Shown here: piece by piece, positions 31,952 through 40,767 of the stretch
How positions within the stretch are numbered: the first letter of the stretch is position 1
How the letters are laid out: every line of letters begins with the position of its first letter
NCBI GenBank assembly: GCA_048498135.1
Contig: JBEHYO010000008.1
Span: 1 to 64,000, forward strand
Length of the DNA stretch: 64,000 bases
Reading direction: 5' to 3'
DNA from: Dokdonella_A sp937902695
GTDB lineage: Bacteria > Pseudomonadota > Gammaproteobacteria > Xanthomonadales > Rhodanobacteraceae
Made by a program: the position numbers and the translations under genes
Notes under the pieces: generated by a model
The model's database searches: none
What the model was told of the DNA's origin: nothing
Seen by the model: only the letters and a program-made list of their open reading frames with translations

Positions 31952-34900
31952 CTAGCTTCCCACAGAACCCGCGGCGCGCATGTCGGCCGGCGCCTTGACC
32001 GGCATCGGCGGCGTCGGCGGCAGCTTCACCGGCGCGGCCTTGATCGCCTTCTGCAGTTCCTCGATCGCCTTGTCGAGCTGCGGATCCTTGCCGGCGAGCT
32101 GCGCGGAGACGTCCTCTTCGACGACGATGTCCGGATCGACGCCGTGGCCTTCGATCACGTACTGGCCTTCGGTGCTCGCCGTCGCGAACTGCGGCACGAA
32201 GATCTCGCCGCCGTCGATCGCCGGGCCCCAGCTGTTGATGCCGACGACGCCGCCCCACGTGCGCGTTCCGATCAGCGGCCCAAGCTTCGCCTGCTTGAAC
32301 ATGTAGGAGAAGATATCGCCGTCGGATGCCGTCGTGCCGTTGCAGAGCGCGGCGAGATGGCCGATGAACGTCTGCTGCGGATACGTGCCGGTGATCTCGT
32401 AGCCGCGGCCGTAGTCGAGGCCGAGCATCTTGCGGGACAGCCGCTCGATGATCATCGCCGAGACGTTGCCGCCGCCGTTGTCGCGCACGTCGACGACGAG
32501 GCCCTGCTTGCGCAGCTGCGGGTAATACCACTTGATGAACTCGCGGATGCCGTCGCCGCCCATGTCGGGGATGTGCAGGTAGCCGATCTCGCCGTTCGTC
32601 GCCTTATCGACGTATTCGCGGTTCTTCTTGACCCAGTCGAAATAAACGAGCGGCTCCTCGCTGTCGATCGGCTTCACCAGCACGGTGCGAGCGCCTTCGG
32701 TGCCGGGATGCGAGTTGACGGTGAGCTGCACGAGCTGGCCGGGCGCCGTGCGCAGCAGGCGATACGGATTGTCGTGCGCTTCGAGCGTCTGGCCGTTGAT
32801 CGCGATGACGTATTCGCCCTCGTGAACGTCGACGCCGACTTCGGTCAGCGGCGAGCGGTAGCGATCCTCGTCGTTCTCGCCGTCGAGGATGCGGCCGATC
32901 CGGTACTGGTTCGACGCGGGATCGAACGCGAAGCGCGCGCCGATCAGGCCGACGTGCGGCTTCGGCGGGAGGCCAAGATCGCCGCCGCTGACGTACGCAT
33001 GGCCGATCGAGAGCTCGGCGACCATCTGGCCCAGCACATAGTTGAGATCGCTGCGGTCGCCGACCCATTGCAGCAGCGGCTCGTACTTCGCGCGGATCGC
33101 GTTCCAGTCGTAGCCGTGCATGTTCGTGACGTAGAAATGGTCGCGGTAGCGGCGCCACGTTTCGCGGAAGACCTCCGCGTATTCGGCTTTCGGATCGACG
33201 CGCGCGTAGAGGCCGTCGGTCGATACGTCCTTCGCTTCGGGTTTCCCGGCCGAGAGATCGATCCACTTGTAGGCCTTGTCGCTGCGGATCATGACCGTGT
33301 TGCCGTCGCCCGCGAGCGAGACGTCGTCGGCGCCTTCGAATACGTCCTCGACCTTGCGCTCGTCGAAAGACCATTTCTTGAGCTTGGGCTTCCAGGCGCC
33401 GTCGCGGCCGTAATACTGGCCGTCGGTGAGCACGTAGTAGATCGCCTTGCCGGTTACGCCGAGCCACGACACGTTGTCGGGATCGATCGGCGCGCGCACG
33501 AGGCGCTGCTCGATGCCGTCGAAATCGATGCGGTCGTCGATTTCGCTCGCAGGTTTGGGCTTCTCTTTTTTCTCGTCGCCGTTCTTCGGCTTGTCCTCGT
33601 CCTTCTTGTCGTCCTTCGAGGCGCTGTCGTTCTTCGGCGCGAACGGATTGTCGAGGCCCTTGCGCATCGTCAGCGCGAGGATCTCGGTCGTGCGGTTCGT
33701 CGCGAAGTTCCACTCGATGTTCGAGAGCTGCGCCGCCCATTCGCGGTCGGCGAGGAAGTAGAGCGTCTTGCCGTCGGGCGAGAACACCGGCGAATAGGCG
33801 TCGCGGTACGCGTTGCCGATATGCACGCTCTTGCCGGCGGCGAGATCGCGCACGTAAAGCTGCGCGTATTGCGTGTCCTTGTCGGTGATCGAATACGCAA
33901 GGTAATGGCCGCCCGGCGACCATGCGTAATCGCGGCGCGAGCCGCCGGGATCGTCGGCGACGACGGGCGCGGGACCACCGGCCGAAGCGACGATGCGGAT
34001 GCGGCTTTCGCTGTCGACGAACGCGATGCGAAGGCCGTCAGGCGACCAGCGCGGCGCGTAGAGCCGGCCGAATACCTCGCTCGTCAGCTGGCGCGCGTTG
34101 TTACCGTCGGCGTCGCGGATCCAGATTTCCTCCTCGCCGCTCTGGTCGGAAACGTACGCGACGCGCTTGCCGTCCGGCGACCACGCCGCCTCGCGCTCGT
34201 GCGCGCCGGGCGTGTGCGTGAGATCGAGCGTGATGCCGTCCTTCAGCGGCGCCGAGAACACCTCGCCGCGCGCGGTGAAGAGCGCACGCTTGCCGTTTGC
34301 CGACAGCGCGAAGTCCTCGATCCTGTCCTTGACGCTTTTCTCTTCGGCGCGCGTGCGCACGAGATCGCTCGGCACGGTGATGTCGAGAGCGCGATCCTCG
34401 TTCTTGCCGGCGTCGTAGACGTGCAGCGCGCCGTCGACCTCGAACACGATCTGGCCTTTCGAATCGCCGCTCGCCCAGCGCGCATCGGCGCCCTTGTAGT
34501 CGGTCAGCTGCTTCGTCTCGCCGCTGCCGGTGTCGTAACGGTAGAGATTGAGATGCTCGCCGCGATCAGCGATGAAGAAGACGCCGTTGCCGATCCAGAC
34601 CGGATCGCGATCGGTGTTCGGATCGTTCGTGATGTTCTTCGCCGATTTCGCGCCGAAGTCGTAGATGTAGAGATCCTGCGCCCAGCCGCCGACGTAACGG
34701 TTCCAGGTGCGGAAGTCGCGGTATTTCGGCGAGTAGACGATCTGCTTTCCGTCCGGCGAATAACGGCCGACGCCGGCGACTGGCATCGGCAACGTTTCCG
34801 GAAGGCCGCCATCGACGCTGATCGTGTAAAGGTGCGGCTGCGAGATGCTCGTCGAATCGCGCCAGCCGCGGAACAGGACCGACTTTGCGTCCGGTGTCCA

Positions 34901-35272
34901 GCCATACACCTGGTTGTCGAAGCCCCAGCGCTGCGGCATCGGGCCCATCGCGGGATAGAACGTCAGCTGCTTGGGCTCGCCGCCGGTCGCAGCGACGACG
35001 TACACCTGATCGTCGCCGCCGTATTCGCCGGTGAACGCGACGCGGCTGCAATCGGGCGAGAAGCGCGCCGATTGCTCGAGCCCCGGGCCGGCCGTGAGCC
35101 GCGCCGCTGTGCCGCCTTGCGTCGACGCGGTCCAGAGATCGCCGGCATACGTAAAGACGACGCGATCGCCGCAGACGTCGGGGAATCTCAGGAGCTTCGT
35201 TCCGGCGAAGACCGACGGAGCGATGAGCAAGGCTCCTACGACGAACGCGAAGCGCATCGGACGCAATGACAT
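31952..35272 (-). CDS. S41 family peptidase, tricorn protease homologue
   Basis: 1106 residues from the ATG at 35272 (GGGAG upstream; it yields a proper signal peptide ending P-S-V-F-A-G). Residues about 25-600 are beta-propeller blades of the TolB/WD40 type (repeats such as S-P-D-G-K-R-V-A-Y-V-S-D). A Lys/Asp/Glu-rich linker of about 40 residues interrupts it near 540-585. A PDZ domain follows at about 790-860, then the C-terminal S41 protease core with D-V-R-D-N-G-G-G-N and the catalytic Ser in T-A-S-D-G-D-I-F. Tricorn-type enzymes cut peptides from a processive complex; bacterial secreted forms are periplasmic. Lone gene, downstream neighbour convergent. Confidence 0.93.
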   Translation of the reverse strand: MSLRPMRFAFVVGALLIAPSVFAGTKLLRFPDVCGDRVVFTYAGDLWTASTQGGTAARLTAGPGLEQSARFSPDCSRVAFTGEYGGDDQVYVVAATGGEPKQLTFYPAMGPMPQRWGFDNQVYGWTPDAKSVLFRGWRDSTSISQPHLYTISVDGGLPETLPMPVAGVGRYSPDGKQIVYSPKYRDFRTWNRYVGGWAQDLYIYDFGAKSAKNITNDPNTDRDPVWIGNGVFFIADRGEHLNLYRYDTGSGETKQLTDYKGADARWASGDSKGQIVFEVDGALHVYDAGKNEDRALDITVPSDLVRTRAEEKSVKDRIEDFALSANGKRALFTARGEVFSAPLKDGITLDLTHTPGAHEREAAWSPDGKRVAYVSDQSGEEEIWIRDADGNNARQLTSEVFGRLYAPRWSPDGLRIAFVDSESRIRIVASAGGPAPVVADDPGGSRRDYAWSPGGHYLAYSITDKDTQYAQLYVRDLAAGKSVHIGNAYRDAYSPVFSPDGKTLYFLADREWAAQLSNIEWNFATNRTTEILALTMRKGLDNPFAPKNDSASKDDKKDEDKPKNGDEKKEKPKPASEIDDRIDFDGIEQRLVRAPIDPDNVSWLGVTGKAIYYVLTDGQYYGRDGAWKPKLKKWSFDERKVEDVFEGADDVSLAGDGNTVMIRSDKAYKWIDLSAGKPEAKDVSTDGLYARVDPKAEYAEVFRETWRRYRDHFYVTNMHGYDWNAIRAKYEPLLQWVGDRSDLNYVLGQMVAELSIGHAYVSGGDLGLPPKPHVGLIGARFAFDPASNQYRIGRILDGENDEDRYRSPLTEVGVDVHEGEYVIAINGQTLEAHDNPYRLLRTAPGQLVQLTVNSHPGTEGARTVLVKPIDSEEPLVYFDWVKKNREYVDKATNGEIGYLHIPDMGGDGIREFIKWYYPQLRKQGLVVDVRDNGGGNVSAMIIERLSRKMLGLDYGRGYEITGTYPQQTFIGHLAALCNGTTASDGDIFSYMFKQAKLGPLIGTRTWGGVVGINSWGPAIDGGEIFVPQFATASTEGQYVIEGHGVDPDIVVEEDVSAQLAGKDPQLDKAIEELQKAIKAAPVKLPPTPPMPVKAPADMRAAGSVGS

Positions 35273-35374
35273 GGAAACTCCCGGCAGCGAGGCGAACGAG
35301 TCTTGTTGCACAGTGACGGCGCGGTGGCGTGCGCCGGAAGTCATGTAGATGCGGCGGCACTGGAATCGGTTTAG

Positions 35375-35414
35375 TCCTTACGTTAAAGTAAGGATACGCC
35401 TCCGCGGTAAGGAT
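35375..35414 (+). promoter_or_regulatory. Operator-like inverted and direct repeats before the VapBC-type genes
   Basis: TCCTTAC (35375-35381) and GTAAGGA (35388-35394) form a perfect inverted repeat around six bases; a further GTAAGGAT lies at 35407-35414, so the seven-base half site occurs three times. The last copy also contains the AAGGA ribosome-binding site 8 bases before the antitoxin GTG. AbrB/MazE-type antitoxins bind such repeats to repress their own operon, so this is the likely operator and promoter region. Confidence 0.65.
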
Positions 35415-35421
35415 AAATCAG

Positions 35422-35658
35422 GTGAGTACAGCCGTGCTGACCAGCAAGGGACAGACGACCATCCCGAAGGACGTGCGGGATTATCTCGGGCTTCGCCCGG
35501 GTGACCGCATCGAGTTCGTGCTGACGGAGGACAAGACCGTGCTTCTGAAACCCGCAACGAGGCCCGTGACCGATCTCAAGGGCTTTTTGCCCAAGCCGCC
35601 GAGGCCGGTGTCGGTCGAGGCGATGAATGCCGCGGTCCGCAAGCGCGCGGGGCGGTGA
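35422..35658 (+). CDS. AbrB/MazE-type antitoxin (VapB-like)
   Basis: 78 residues from a GTG start, preceded by AAGGA. Residues 5-45 are the swapped-hairpin AbrB DNA-binding domain: L-T-S-K-G-Q-T-T-I-P-K-D-V-R, then L-G-L-R-P-G-D-R-I-E-F. The C-terminal half (K-G-F-L-P-K-P-P-R-P-V-S-V-E) is the usual toxin-binding segment. It should neutralise the PIN toxin encoded 4 bases downstream and repress the operon by binding the repeats just before it. Confidence 0.9.
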   Translation: MSTAVLTSKGQTTIPKDVRDYLGLRPGDRIEFVLTEDKTVLLKPATRPVTDLKGFLPKPPRPVSVEAMNAAVRKRAGR

Positions 35659-35662
35659 ATCG

Positions 35663-36073
35663 ATGATCGGCATCGATACGAACGTGCTCGTCCGCTACGT
35701 CGTGCAGGACGACGCGCGGCAGGCCGCCGCGGCCAGTCATTTCATCGAGACGACGCTCAGCGGGGACGAGCCCGGCTGGATCGCGTCGGTCGTGCTCTGC
35801 GAGTTCGTCTGGGTGCTCGAAAGCGCGTACGGCTACGCACGGAACTCGATCGTGGCGACGCTGCAGCGGCTGTTCGAAGTCGATCGATTTCGCGTCGAGG
35901 CGCCGGCGCTCGCCTGGCGCGCGCTCGACGAATATCGGACCGGCGGCGATTTCAGCGATGCGCTGATTGCGCTCGGGAACGAGCACGAGGGCTGCGGCTA
36001 CACGGCGACGTTCGATCGCGGCGCTGCGAAACTGAAGCAGATGCGCTTGCTGATTCGCGCTGCGGCTGGATAG
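35663..36073 (+). CDS. PIN-domain toxin (VapC-like ribonuclease)
   Basis: 136 residues from the ATG at 35663; upstream in-frame codons would overlap the antitoxin and lack a ribosome site. PIN-domain acidic residues are visible: I-G-I-D-T-N-V-L-V-R at the start, the central E (in C-E-F-V-W-V-L-E), and D-F-S-D-A-L-I-A at about residue 100, with T-F-D-R-G-A near the end. These form the Mg-dependent RNase site. VapC proteins cut tRNA or rRNA when free from the antitoxin. It ends 41 bases before the convergent gshA stop, with a CCTCC/GGAGG stem between. Confidence 0.9.
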   Translation: MIGIDTNVLVRYVVQDDARQAAAASHFIETTLSGDEPGWIASVVLCEFVWVLESAYGYARNSIVATLQRLFEVDRFRVEAPALAWRALDEYRTGGDFSDALIALGNEHEGCGYTATFDRGAAKLKQMRLLIRAAAG

Positions 36074-36114
36074 TGCTTTTCCCTCCCGCTTGCGGAGGTA
36101 AAGCAGGTGAAACG

Positions 36115-37479
36115 CTAGTACGCGAACTCGCGGAAGACGTTGTCGATATCGCCCTTCCACGGCCCGTTGAAGAGCTCGAGCTTGCGCTCCGCCGGCGTCT
36201 GGTTGGCATCCACGATCTCGAGCAGCGGATCGAGGAAGATGCTCTCGTCGGCGCCGTTCTTGTTCTTGCGCGCGCGCCGTTGCAGGCCGTGCGCGGCGAT
36301 CTTGAGCGATTCGAATGCGAGATCGCGCACGCTGCCATTGCGGAACGGCAGCTTCAGCGCGTATTTCGGCACGCCGTCGCGAAGCGCATGGCGCTCGGCT
36401 TTCGAAAAATCCTTGACGAGATCCCACGCCGCATCGAGCGCGGTCTGGTCGTAGAGCAATCCGACCCAGAACGCCGGCAGCGCGCACAGGCGATTCCACG
36501 GCCCGCCGTCGGCGCCGCGCATCTCGAGGAATTTCTTGAGCCGCACTTCGGGAAATGCCGTCGTCATGTGATCGGCCCAGTCCTTCAGCGTCGGCAGCGC
36601 GCCCGGGAGCTCGGGCAGCTTGCCGGCGAGGAAATCGCGGAACGACTTGCCGGCGAGGTCGATGTATTTGCTGTCGCGATAGCTGAAATACATCGGCACG
36701 TCGAGGAGGTAGTCGACGTAGCGCTCGAACCCGAAGCCGTCCTCGAACACGAAATCGAGCATGCCGGTGCGGCCCGGGTCGGTATCGGTCCAGATGTGCG
36801 AGCGGTAGCTCTGAAATCCGTTCGGCTTGCCTTCGGTGAACGGCGAGTCGGCGAAGAGCGCGGTCGCGATCGGCTGCAGGGCGAGCCCGACGCGAAACTT
36901 CTTGATCATGTCGGCTTCGTCGGCGAAGTCGAGATTGACCTGCACGGTGCACGTCCGCGTCATCATGTCGAGGCCGAGCGAGCCGACCAGCGGCATGTAG
37001 CGGCGCATGATCGCGTAGCGCCCTTTGGGCATCCACGGCATGTCCTCGCGGCGCCACTTCGGCTGGAAGCCCATGCCGAGGAACCCGAGCCCGAGATCGT
37101 CGGCGACGGTCTTCACTTCCTTGAGGTGCTTGTCGACTTCGCAGCACGTCGCATGGATCGTTTCGAGCGGCGCGCCTGACAGCTCCAGCTGGCCGGCGGG
37201 CTCGAGCGTCACCGACGCGTTGTCGCGCGAGAGCGCGATCAGCTTGTCGCCTTCGAAGACGCGCTGCCAGTTGAAGCGCGCCATGCCGTCGAGCAGGCGT
37301 TCGATGCCGCGGTCGCCCTCCCAGGTCGGCGGACGCAGGTCGTCGAGCCTGAAGCCGAACTTTTCGTGCTCGGTGCCGATGCGCCACTCGCTCGCGGGTT
37401 TCCCGCCGTCGGTCATGAACTCGACGAGCTGCGCGCGATCGCTGATCGGGACTTCGTTGACGGCGGAGGGTCCGGACAC
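36115..37479 (-). CDS. gshA: Glutamate--cysteine ligase (plant/alphaproteobacterial type)
   Basis: 454 residues from a GTG start. Conserved GCS2-type blocks are readable: W-R-I-G-T-E-H-E-K-F-G-F, E-P-A-G-Q-L-E-L-S-G (glutamate and metal site), F-L-G-M-G-F-Q-P-K-W, M-R-R-Y-M, T-C-T-V-Q-V-N-L-D-F and E-M-R-G-A-D-G-G-P. This is the class II ligase found in plants and in xanthomonads, unlike the E. coli GshA. It catalyses the first and limiting step of glutathione synthesis. Plant enzymes are redox regulated via cysteines; here I see a C-C pair at about residue 108, not at the plant positions. Confidence 0.96.
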   Translation of the reverse strand: MSGPSAVNEVPISDRAQLVEFMTDGGKPASEWRIGTEHEKFGFRLDDLRPPTWEGDRGIERLLDGMARFNWQRVFEGDKLIALSRDNASVTLEPAGQLELSGAPLETIHATCCEVDKHLKEVKTVADDLGLGFLGMGFQPKWRREDMPWMPKGRYAIMRRYMPLVGSLGLDMMTRTCTVQVNLDFADEADMIKKFRVGLALQPIATALFADSPFTEGKPNGFQSYRSHIWTDTDPGRTGMLDFVFEDGFGFERYVDYLLDVPMYFSYRDSKYIDLAGKSFRDFLAGKLPELPGALPTLKDWADHMTTAFPEVRLKKFLEMRGADGGPWNRLCALPAFWVGLLYDQTALDAAWDLVKDFSKAERHALRDGVPKYALKLPFRNGSVRDLAFESLKIAAHGLQRRARKNKNGADESIFLDPLLEIVDANQTPAERKLELFNGPWKGDIDNVFREFAY

Positions 37480-37592
37480 GGCGCTGCCTCGACTCGGGGC
37501 TCCGGACTATGGGGCTTCCGATGCCCGGTTGAAAGGGCCGTCCGTTCGGCCTGACGCGACCTGTGCGCGGGCCGGCTCCGGCTAGCCGAAAC

Positions 37593-38204
37593 TCACGGGG
37601 CGGCGGCGGCGAAAAGCCATCCCGCCAGGACCTTGCGCGCTTCGTCGACGCCATTGCCGGACAGCGACGAGAAGAGCTGCGCCTGCGCGCCCGGCACGGA
37701 CGCCGCGAGCTCCGTGCGCACCGCATGCAGCGTGCGCGCAGCCTCGCCGCGCGAGAGCTTGTCGGCTTTCGTCAGGAGGCAAAGGCTGTTGCGCCCGGTC
37801 GCGCGCGCGAAGTCGAGCATCATGCGGTCGAACTCTTTCAGCGGATGACGCGCATCCATGACGAGCACGATGCCCTTCAGCGATTCGCGCGTGCGAAGGT
37901 ACGCGTCGATCGTCGCCCGCCAGTGATCGCGCAGCTTGTCCGGCACCTTCGCGTAGCCGTAGCCCGGAAGATCGACCAGCCGGTGCTCATCGTCGAGCAC
38001 GAACACGTTGAGCTGCTGGGTGCGTCCGGGCGTCTTCGAGGTGCGTGCCAGGCCCTGCTGGTCGCAGATCTTGTTCAGCGCGCTCGACTTGCCCGCATTC
38101 GAGCGGCCGGCGAACGCGAGCTCGGCGCCGGCGTCCGCCGGCAGCTGATCGAGCCGGTGCGCGCTGATCAGGTAGGTCGCCGCGCGGAACGGGTTCTTCT
38201 GCAT
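37593..38204 (-). CDS. engB: Ribosome biogenesis GTP-binding protein EngB/YihA
   Basis: 203 residues. G1 is G-R-S-N-A-G-K-S-S at 33-41, followed by T-P-G-R-T-Q (G2), D-L-P-G-Y-G-Y-A (G3), T-K-A-D-K (G4) and S-S-L-S-G-N-G-V (G5). The gene encodes an essential GTPase for 50S assembly. It is divergent from the cytochrome c4 gene, an arrangement conserved in Xanthomonadales. Confidence 0.97.
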   Translation of the reverse strand: MQKNPFRAATYLISAHRLDQLPADAGAELAFAGRSNAGKSSALNKICDQQGLARTSKTPGRTQQLNVFVLDDEHRLVDLPGYGYAKVPDKLRDHWRATIDAYLRTRESLKGIVLVMDARHPLKEFDRMMLDFARATGRNSLCLLTKADKLSRGEAARTLHAVRTELAASVPGAQAQLFSSLSGNGVDEARKVLAGWLFAAAAP

Positions 38205-38392
38205 CGAGGGTCTGCGAACGGTTGGTCGAGGCGGTTTTCGCGGGACGCGCGGTTTGACCGCCTTCCGGCGCGCGGGGGATAATTCTCGGGATCCGTCCGC
38301 TCGCCTGGCCGCGTCCTCGATCGATCATCCGATCCATCGAAGGGCTTGCGGCGTCGGGGCGGCTTTCCCCAGAAGATTTCCGGAGTGAGTGT

Positions 38393-39169
38393 ATGAGCTT
38401 TCGGCGAGTTTTTGCGCTGTCGCTGCTGATCGCTGCGGGCGCCGCGGCGGCGCAAACGCCACAGGGGCACGAGGCGCAGCCGAACGCGGCGACGCCGTCC
38501 GCCTCGCCCGTCGCTCCGCCGAGCCAGGCCGCGCCGCAGCCGCTGGCGAAGGCCGAGGCCGACAAGGCGCCGTCGGGTCTCGCCCTCGGCGATGCGAAGG
38601 CCGGCGAAGGCAAGGCCGCGACCTGCGCCGCCTGCCACGGCATGGACGGCAACTCGACCGACAAGACCTATCCGAAGATCGCCGGCCAGAACGAAGCCTA
38701 CGTCGCGCGCCAGGTCGGCCTGATCAAATCGCAGAAGCGCCAGAACCCGGTCATGCTTCCGTTCGTCGCCAACCTTTCCGAGCAGGACATGCACGACCTC
38801 GGCGCGTTCTTCGCGACGAAGACCTCGCTGCCCGGCGTCGCCGACGAGAAACTCCTCGCCCGCGGCCAGGCGCTCTATCGCGGCGGCGACGCGACGCTCG
38901 GCGTGCCGGCCTGCATGGCCTGCCACGGGCCGGACGGCCGCGGCATGGCGGGCGCGGGCTACCCGCAGCTCGCCGGCCAGTGGGCCGACTACGTCCAGGC
39001 CAAGCTCAAGGACTTCAAGGCGGGCACGGCCTGGGGCGACGACACCAACGCCAGGATCATGCCCGAGATCGCCAGGCACCTCGGCGACGGCGACATCGCC
39101 GCGCTCGCTTCGTACGTCGAAGGCCTGCACTCGGCTGCGGCCGACGCCAAGGCGACCGCCGCGCGCTGA
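38393..39169 (+). CDS. Cytochrome c4 (dihaem, periplasmic)
   Basis: 258 residues. A signal peptide (residues 1-20, ending A-A-A-A-Q) is followed by a Pro/Ala-rich linker of about 45 residues, longer than usual, and two c-type haem domains: C-A-A-C-H at 78-82 and C-M-A-C-H at 174-178. Each domain has a later Met ligand candidate (N-P-V-M-L-P-F; A-R-I-M-P). It carries electrons from the bc1 complex to cbb3 or other terminal oxidases. Followed at 108 bases by the first dsbA gene. Confidence 0.93.
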   Translation: MSFRRVFALSLLIAAGAAAAQTPQGHEAQPNAATPSASPVAPPSQAAPQPLAKAEADKAPSGLALGDAKAGEGKAATCAACHGMDGNSTDKTYPKIAGQNEAYVARQVGLIKSQKRQNPVMLPFVANLSEQDMHDLGAFFATKTSLPGVADEKLLARGQALYRGGDATLGVPACMACHGPDGRGMAGAGYPQLAGQWADYVQAKLKDFKAGTAWGDDTNARIMPEIARHLGDGDIAALASYVEGLHSAAADAKATAAR

Positions 39170-39277
39170 GACGCAAGCCAGGCCCGGCCGGACCGGTCCG
39201 ATCGGAGAGGCCGGCTGAACTTGGCGCGCCGGATCCGCTCCAAGCCGGTTCGCTAGACCGTTTTCATCGGAGGCTCC

Positions 39278-39949
39278 ATGTTGAAGCGTTTCGTTGCTGT
39301 GCTGTTCGGTCTCGCCGTGCTGCCGCTCGCGCACGCACAAGCCCTGCAGTACGAAGCCGGCAAGCAGTACTTCCTCGTCGAGCCGCCGCAGCCGACGACG
39401 ACCGGCGACAAGATCGAGGTGCTGGAGGTGTTCTCGTACGCGTGCCCCGCGTGCAACGCGTTCCAGACGATCGCGAACAAGATCAAGTCCGATCTGCCGA
39501 AGAACGCGCAGATGGCCTACCTCCCCGCCGCGTTCCGCACCGACGAGGACTGGCCCGTCTTCCAGCGCGCGTTCTTCGCCGCGCAGGCGCTCGGCCTCGT
39601 CGAGAAGACGCATGACGCGATGTTCGACGCGGTCTGGAAGGAAGGCTCGCTCAAGATCAACGATCCCGTCTCGCACAAGCTCGTCCAGCCGATGCCGACG
39701 ATCGACGACATCGCCAAGTTCTACGCGAAGTACGGCGTCAAGGCCGAGGATTTCGTCGGCACCGCGAACTCGTTCGCCGTCAACGCCAAGATCAAGCGCG
39801 CCGACGCGCAGGTGAAGGCGTACGGCGTCGACTCGACGCCGACGATCATCGTCAACGGCAAGTACCGCCTGACCGCGCAATCCGCCGGCGGCTGGGACAA
39901 GGTGCCGGCGCTCGTGACCTATCTCATCGATCTCGAAACCCACAAGTAA
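39278..39949 (+). CDS. Thiol:disulfide interchange protein DsbA-like, CPAC
   Basis: 223 residues with a signal peptide (ending A-H-A-Q). The thioredoxin fold with DsbA helical insertion is clear: V-F-S-Y-A-C-P-A-C with active-site cysteines 56 and 59, and cis-proline loop D-S-T-P-T-I-I-V-N-G-K. The dipeptide between the cysteines is P-A, not the P-H of classical DsbA, which should lower its oxidising power. The next gene is a close paralogue with C-P-H-C. Both are preceded by good ribosome sites (GGAGG here). Confidence 0.92.
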   Translation: MLKRFVAVLFGLAVLPLAHAQALQYEAGKQYFLVEPPQPTTTGDKIEVLEVFSYACPACNAFQTIANKIKSDLPKNAQMAYLPAAFRTDEDWPVFQRAFFAAQALGLVEKTHDAMFDAVWKEGSLKINDPVSHKLVQPMPTIDDIAKFYAKYGVKAEDFVGTANSFAVNAKIKRADAQVKAYGVDSTPTIIVNGKYRLTAQSAGGWDKVPALVTYLIDLETHK

Positions 39950-40022
39950 GCGCGCGTTGCCGCGCGGGCCGGAACCTTCGGAGCCCGCCGCGGTCTCGCT
40001 TCCAACGTTCGAGGAGAACATC

Positions 40023-40697
40023 ATGCTGAAACGCTTCGGCATCCTTCTGGCGGGTCTTGTCGCGATGGCTCCGGCCTTCGCCGCCGATCCCGCGCCCGCG
40101 CCCGCCGCGAAGTGGGAGGAAGGCAAGAGCTACTTCCTCGTCGATCCGCCGCAGCAGACCGCGACCGGCGACAAGGTCGAGGTGCTCGAGGTGTTCTCGT
40201 ATGCGTGCCCGCACTGCGCGCACTTCCAGCCGTACGCGGACCAATTGAAGGCGAGCCTCCCGGCCGGCGCCGTGTTCACGTACATGCCGGCGGTCTTCAA
40301 TGCGACCTGGGAACCGTACGCGCGTGCGTACTACACGGCCGAGTCCCTCGGCGTGGTCGATGCGACCCACCAGGCTCTCTTCGACGCGCTGCACCGCGAT
40401 CACCTGCCGATGCGCACGATCGACGATCTCTCGACGTTCTACGCGCAGCACGGCGTCGACAAGGCGAAGTTCATTGCGACCTCGAACTCGTTCGAGGTCG
40501 AATCGAAGCTGCAGCGCTCGATGCAGATGGTGAAGGCCTACAACGTCGACGGCACGCCGACGATCATCGTCAACGGCAAGTATCGCGTCACGGGCGCCTC
40601 GGCCGGCGGCTATCCGCAGCTCATCGAGCTCGTCGACTGGCTGGTGCAGAAAGAGATCGACGCCAAATCGAAGCCCGCCGCGAAGAAGAAGAAATAG
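40023..40697 (+). CDS. dsbA: Thiol:disulfide interchange protein DsbA
   Basis: 224 residues from the ATG after GAGGAGAACATC. Signal peptide ends F-A-A-D. Active site C-P-H-C at 62-65, the classical strongly oxidising DsbA motif, with cis-proline in D-G-T-P-T-I-I-V-N-G-K. It shares the K-S-Y-F-L-V-x-P-P-Q and V-E-V-L-E-V-F-S-Y-A-C blocks with the gene before it, so the pair arose by duplication. It ends in a Lys-rich tail (K-K-K-K) not found in the other copy. Introduces disulfides in periplasmic proteins; DsbB is not in this window. Confidence 0.94.
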   Translation: MLKRFGILLAGLVAMAPAFAADPAPAPAAKWEEGKSYFLVDPPQQTATGDKVEVLEVFSYACPHCAHFQPYADQLKASLPAGAVFTYMPAVFNATWEPYARAYYTAESLGVVDATHQALFDALHRDHLPMRTIDDLSTFYAQHGVDKAKFIATSNSFEVESKLQRSMQMVKAYNVDGTPTIIVNGKYRVTGASAGGYPQLIELVDWLVQKEIDAKSKPAAKKKK

Positions 40698-40767
40698 CCG
40701 GGCGCGGCCGGCGCAGACCGGTCGCGATCGCTTGCGGCGCGCCGGCGCCGCAGCTAGCCTCGCTGGC

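Noticed and set aside
32144..35269. 1041-residue open frame antisense to the S41 protease
   Set aside because: Produced by GC-rich codon bias of the real gene on the other strand; low-complexity Arg/Val/Asp composition, no domain or signal peptide.
36076..36104. Convergent terminator between the PIN toxin and gshA
   Set aside because: A stem with CCTCC/GGAGG exists but it is imperfect and lacks a clear T run on either side, so not listed as a feature.
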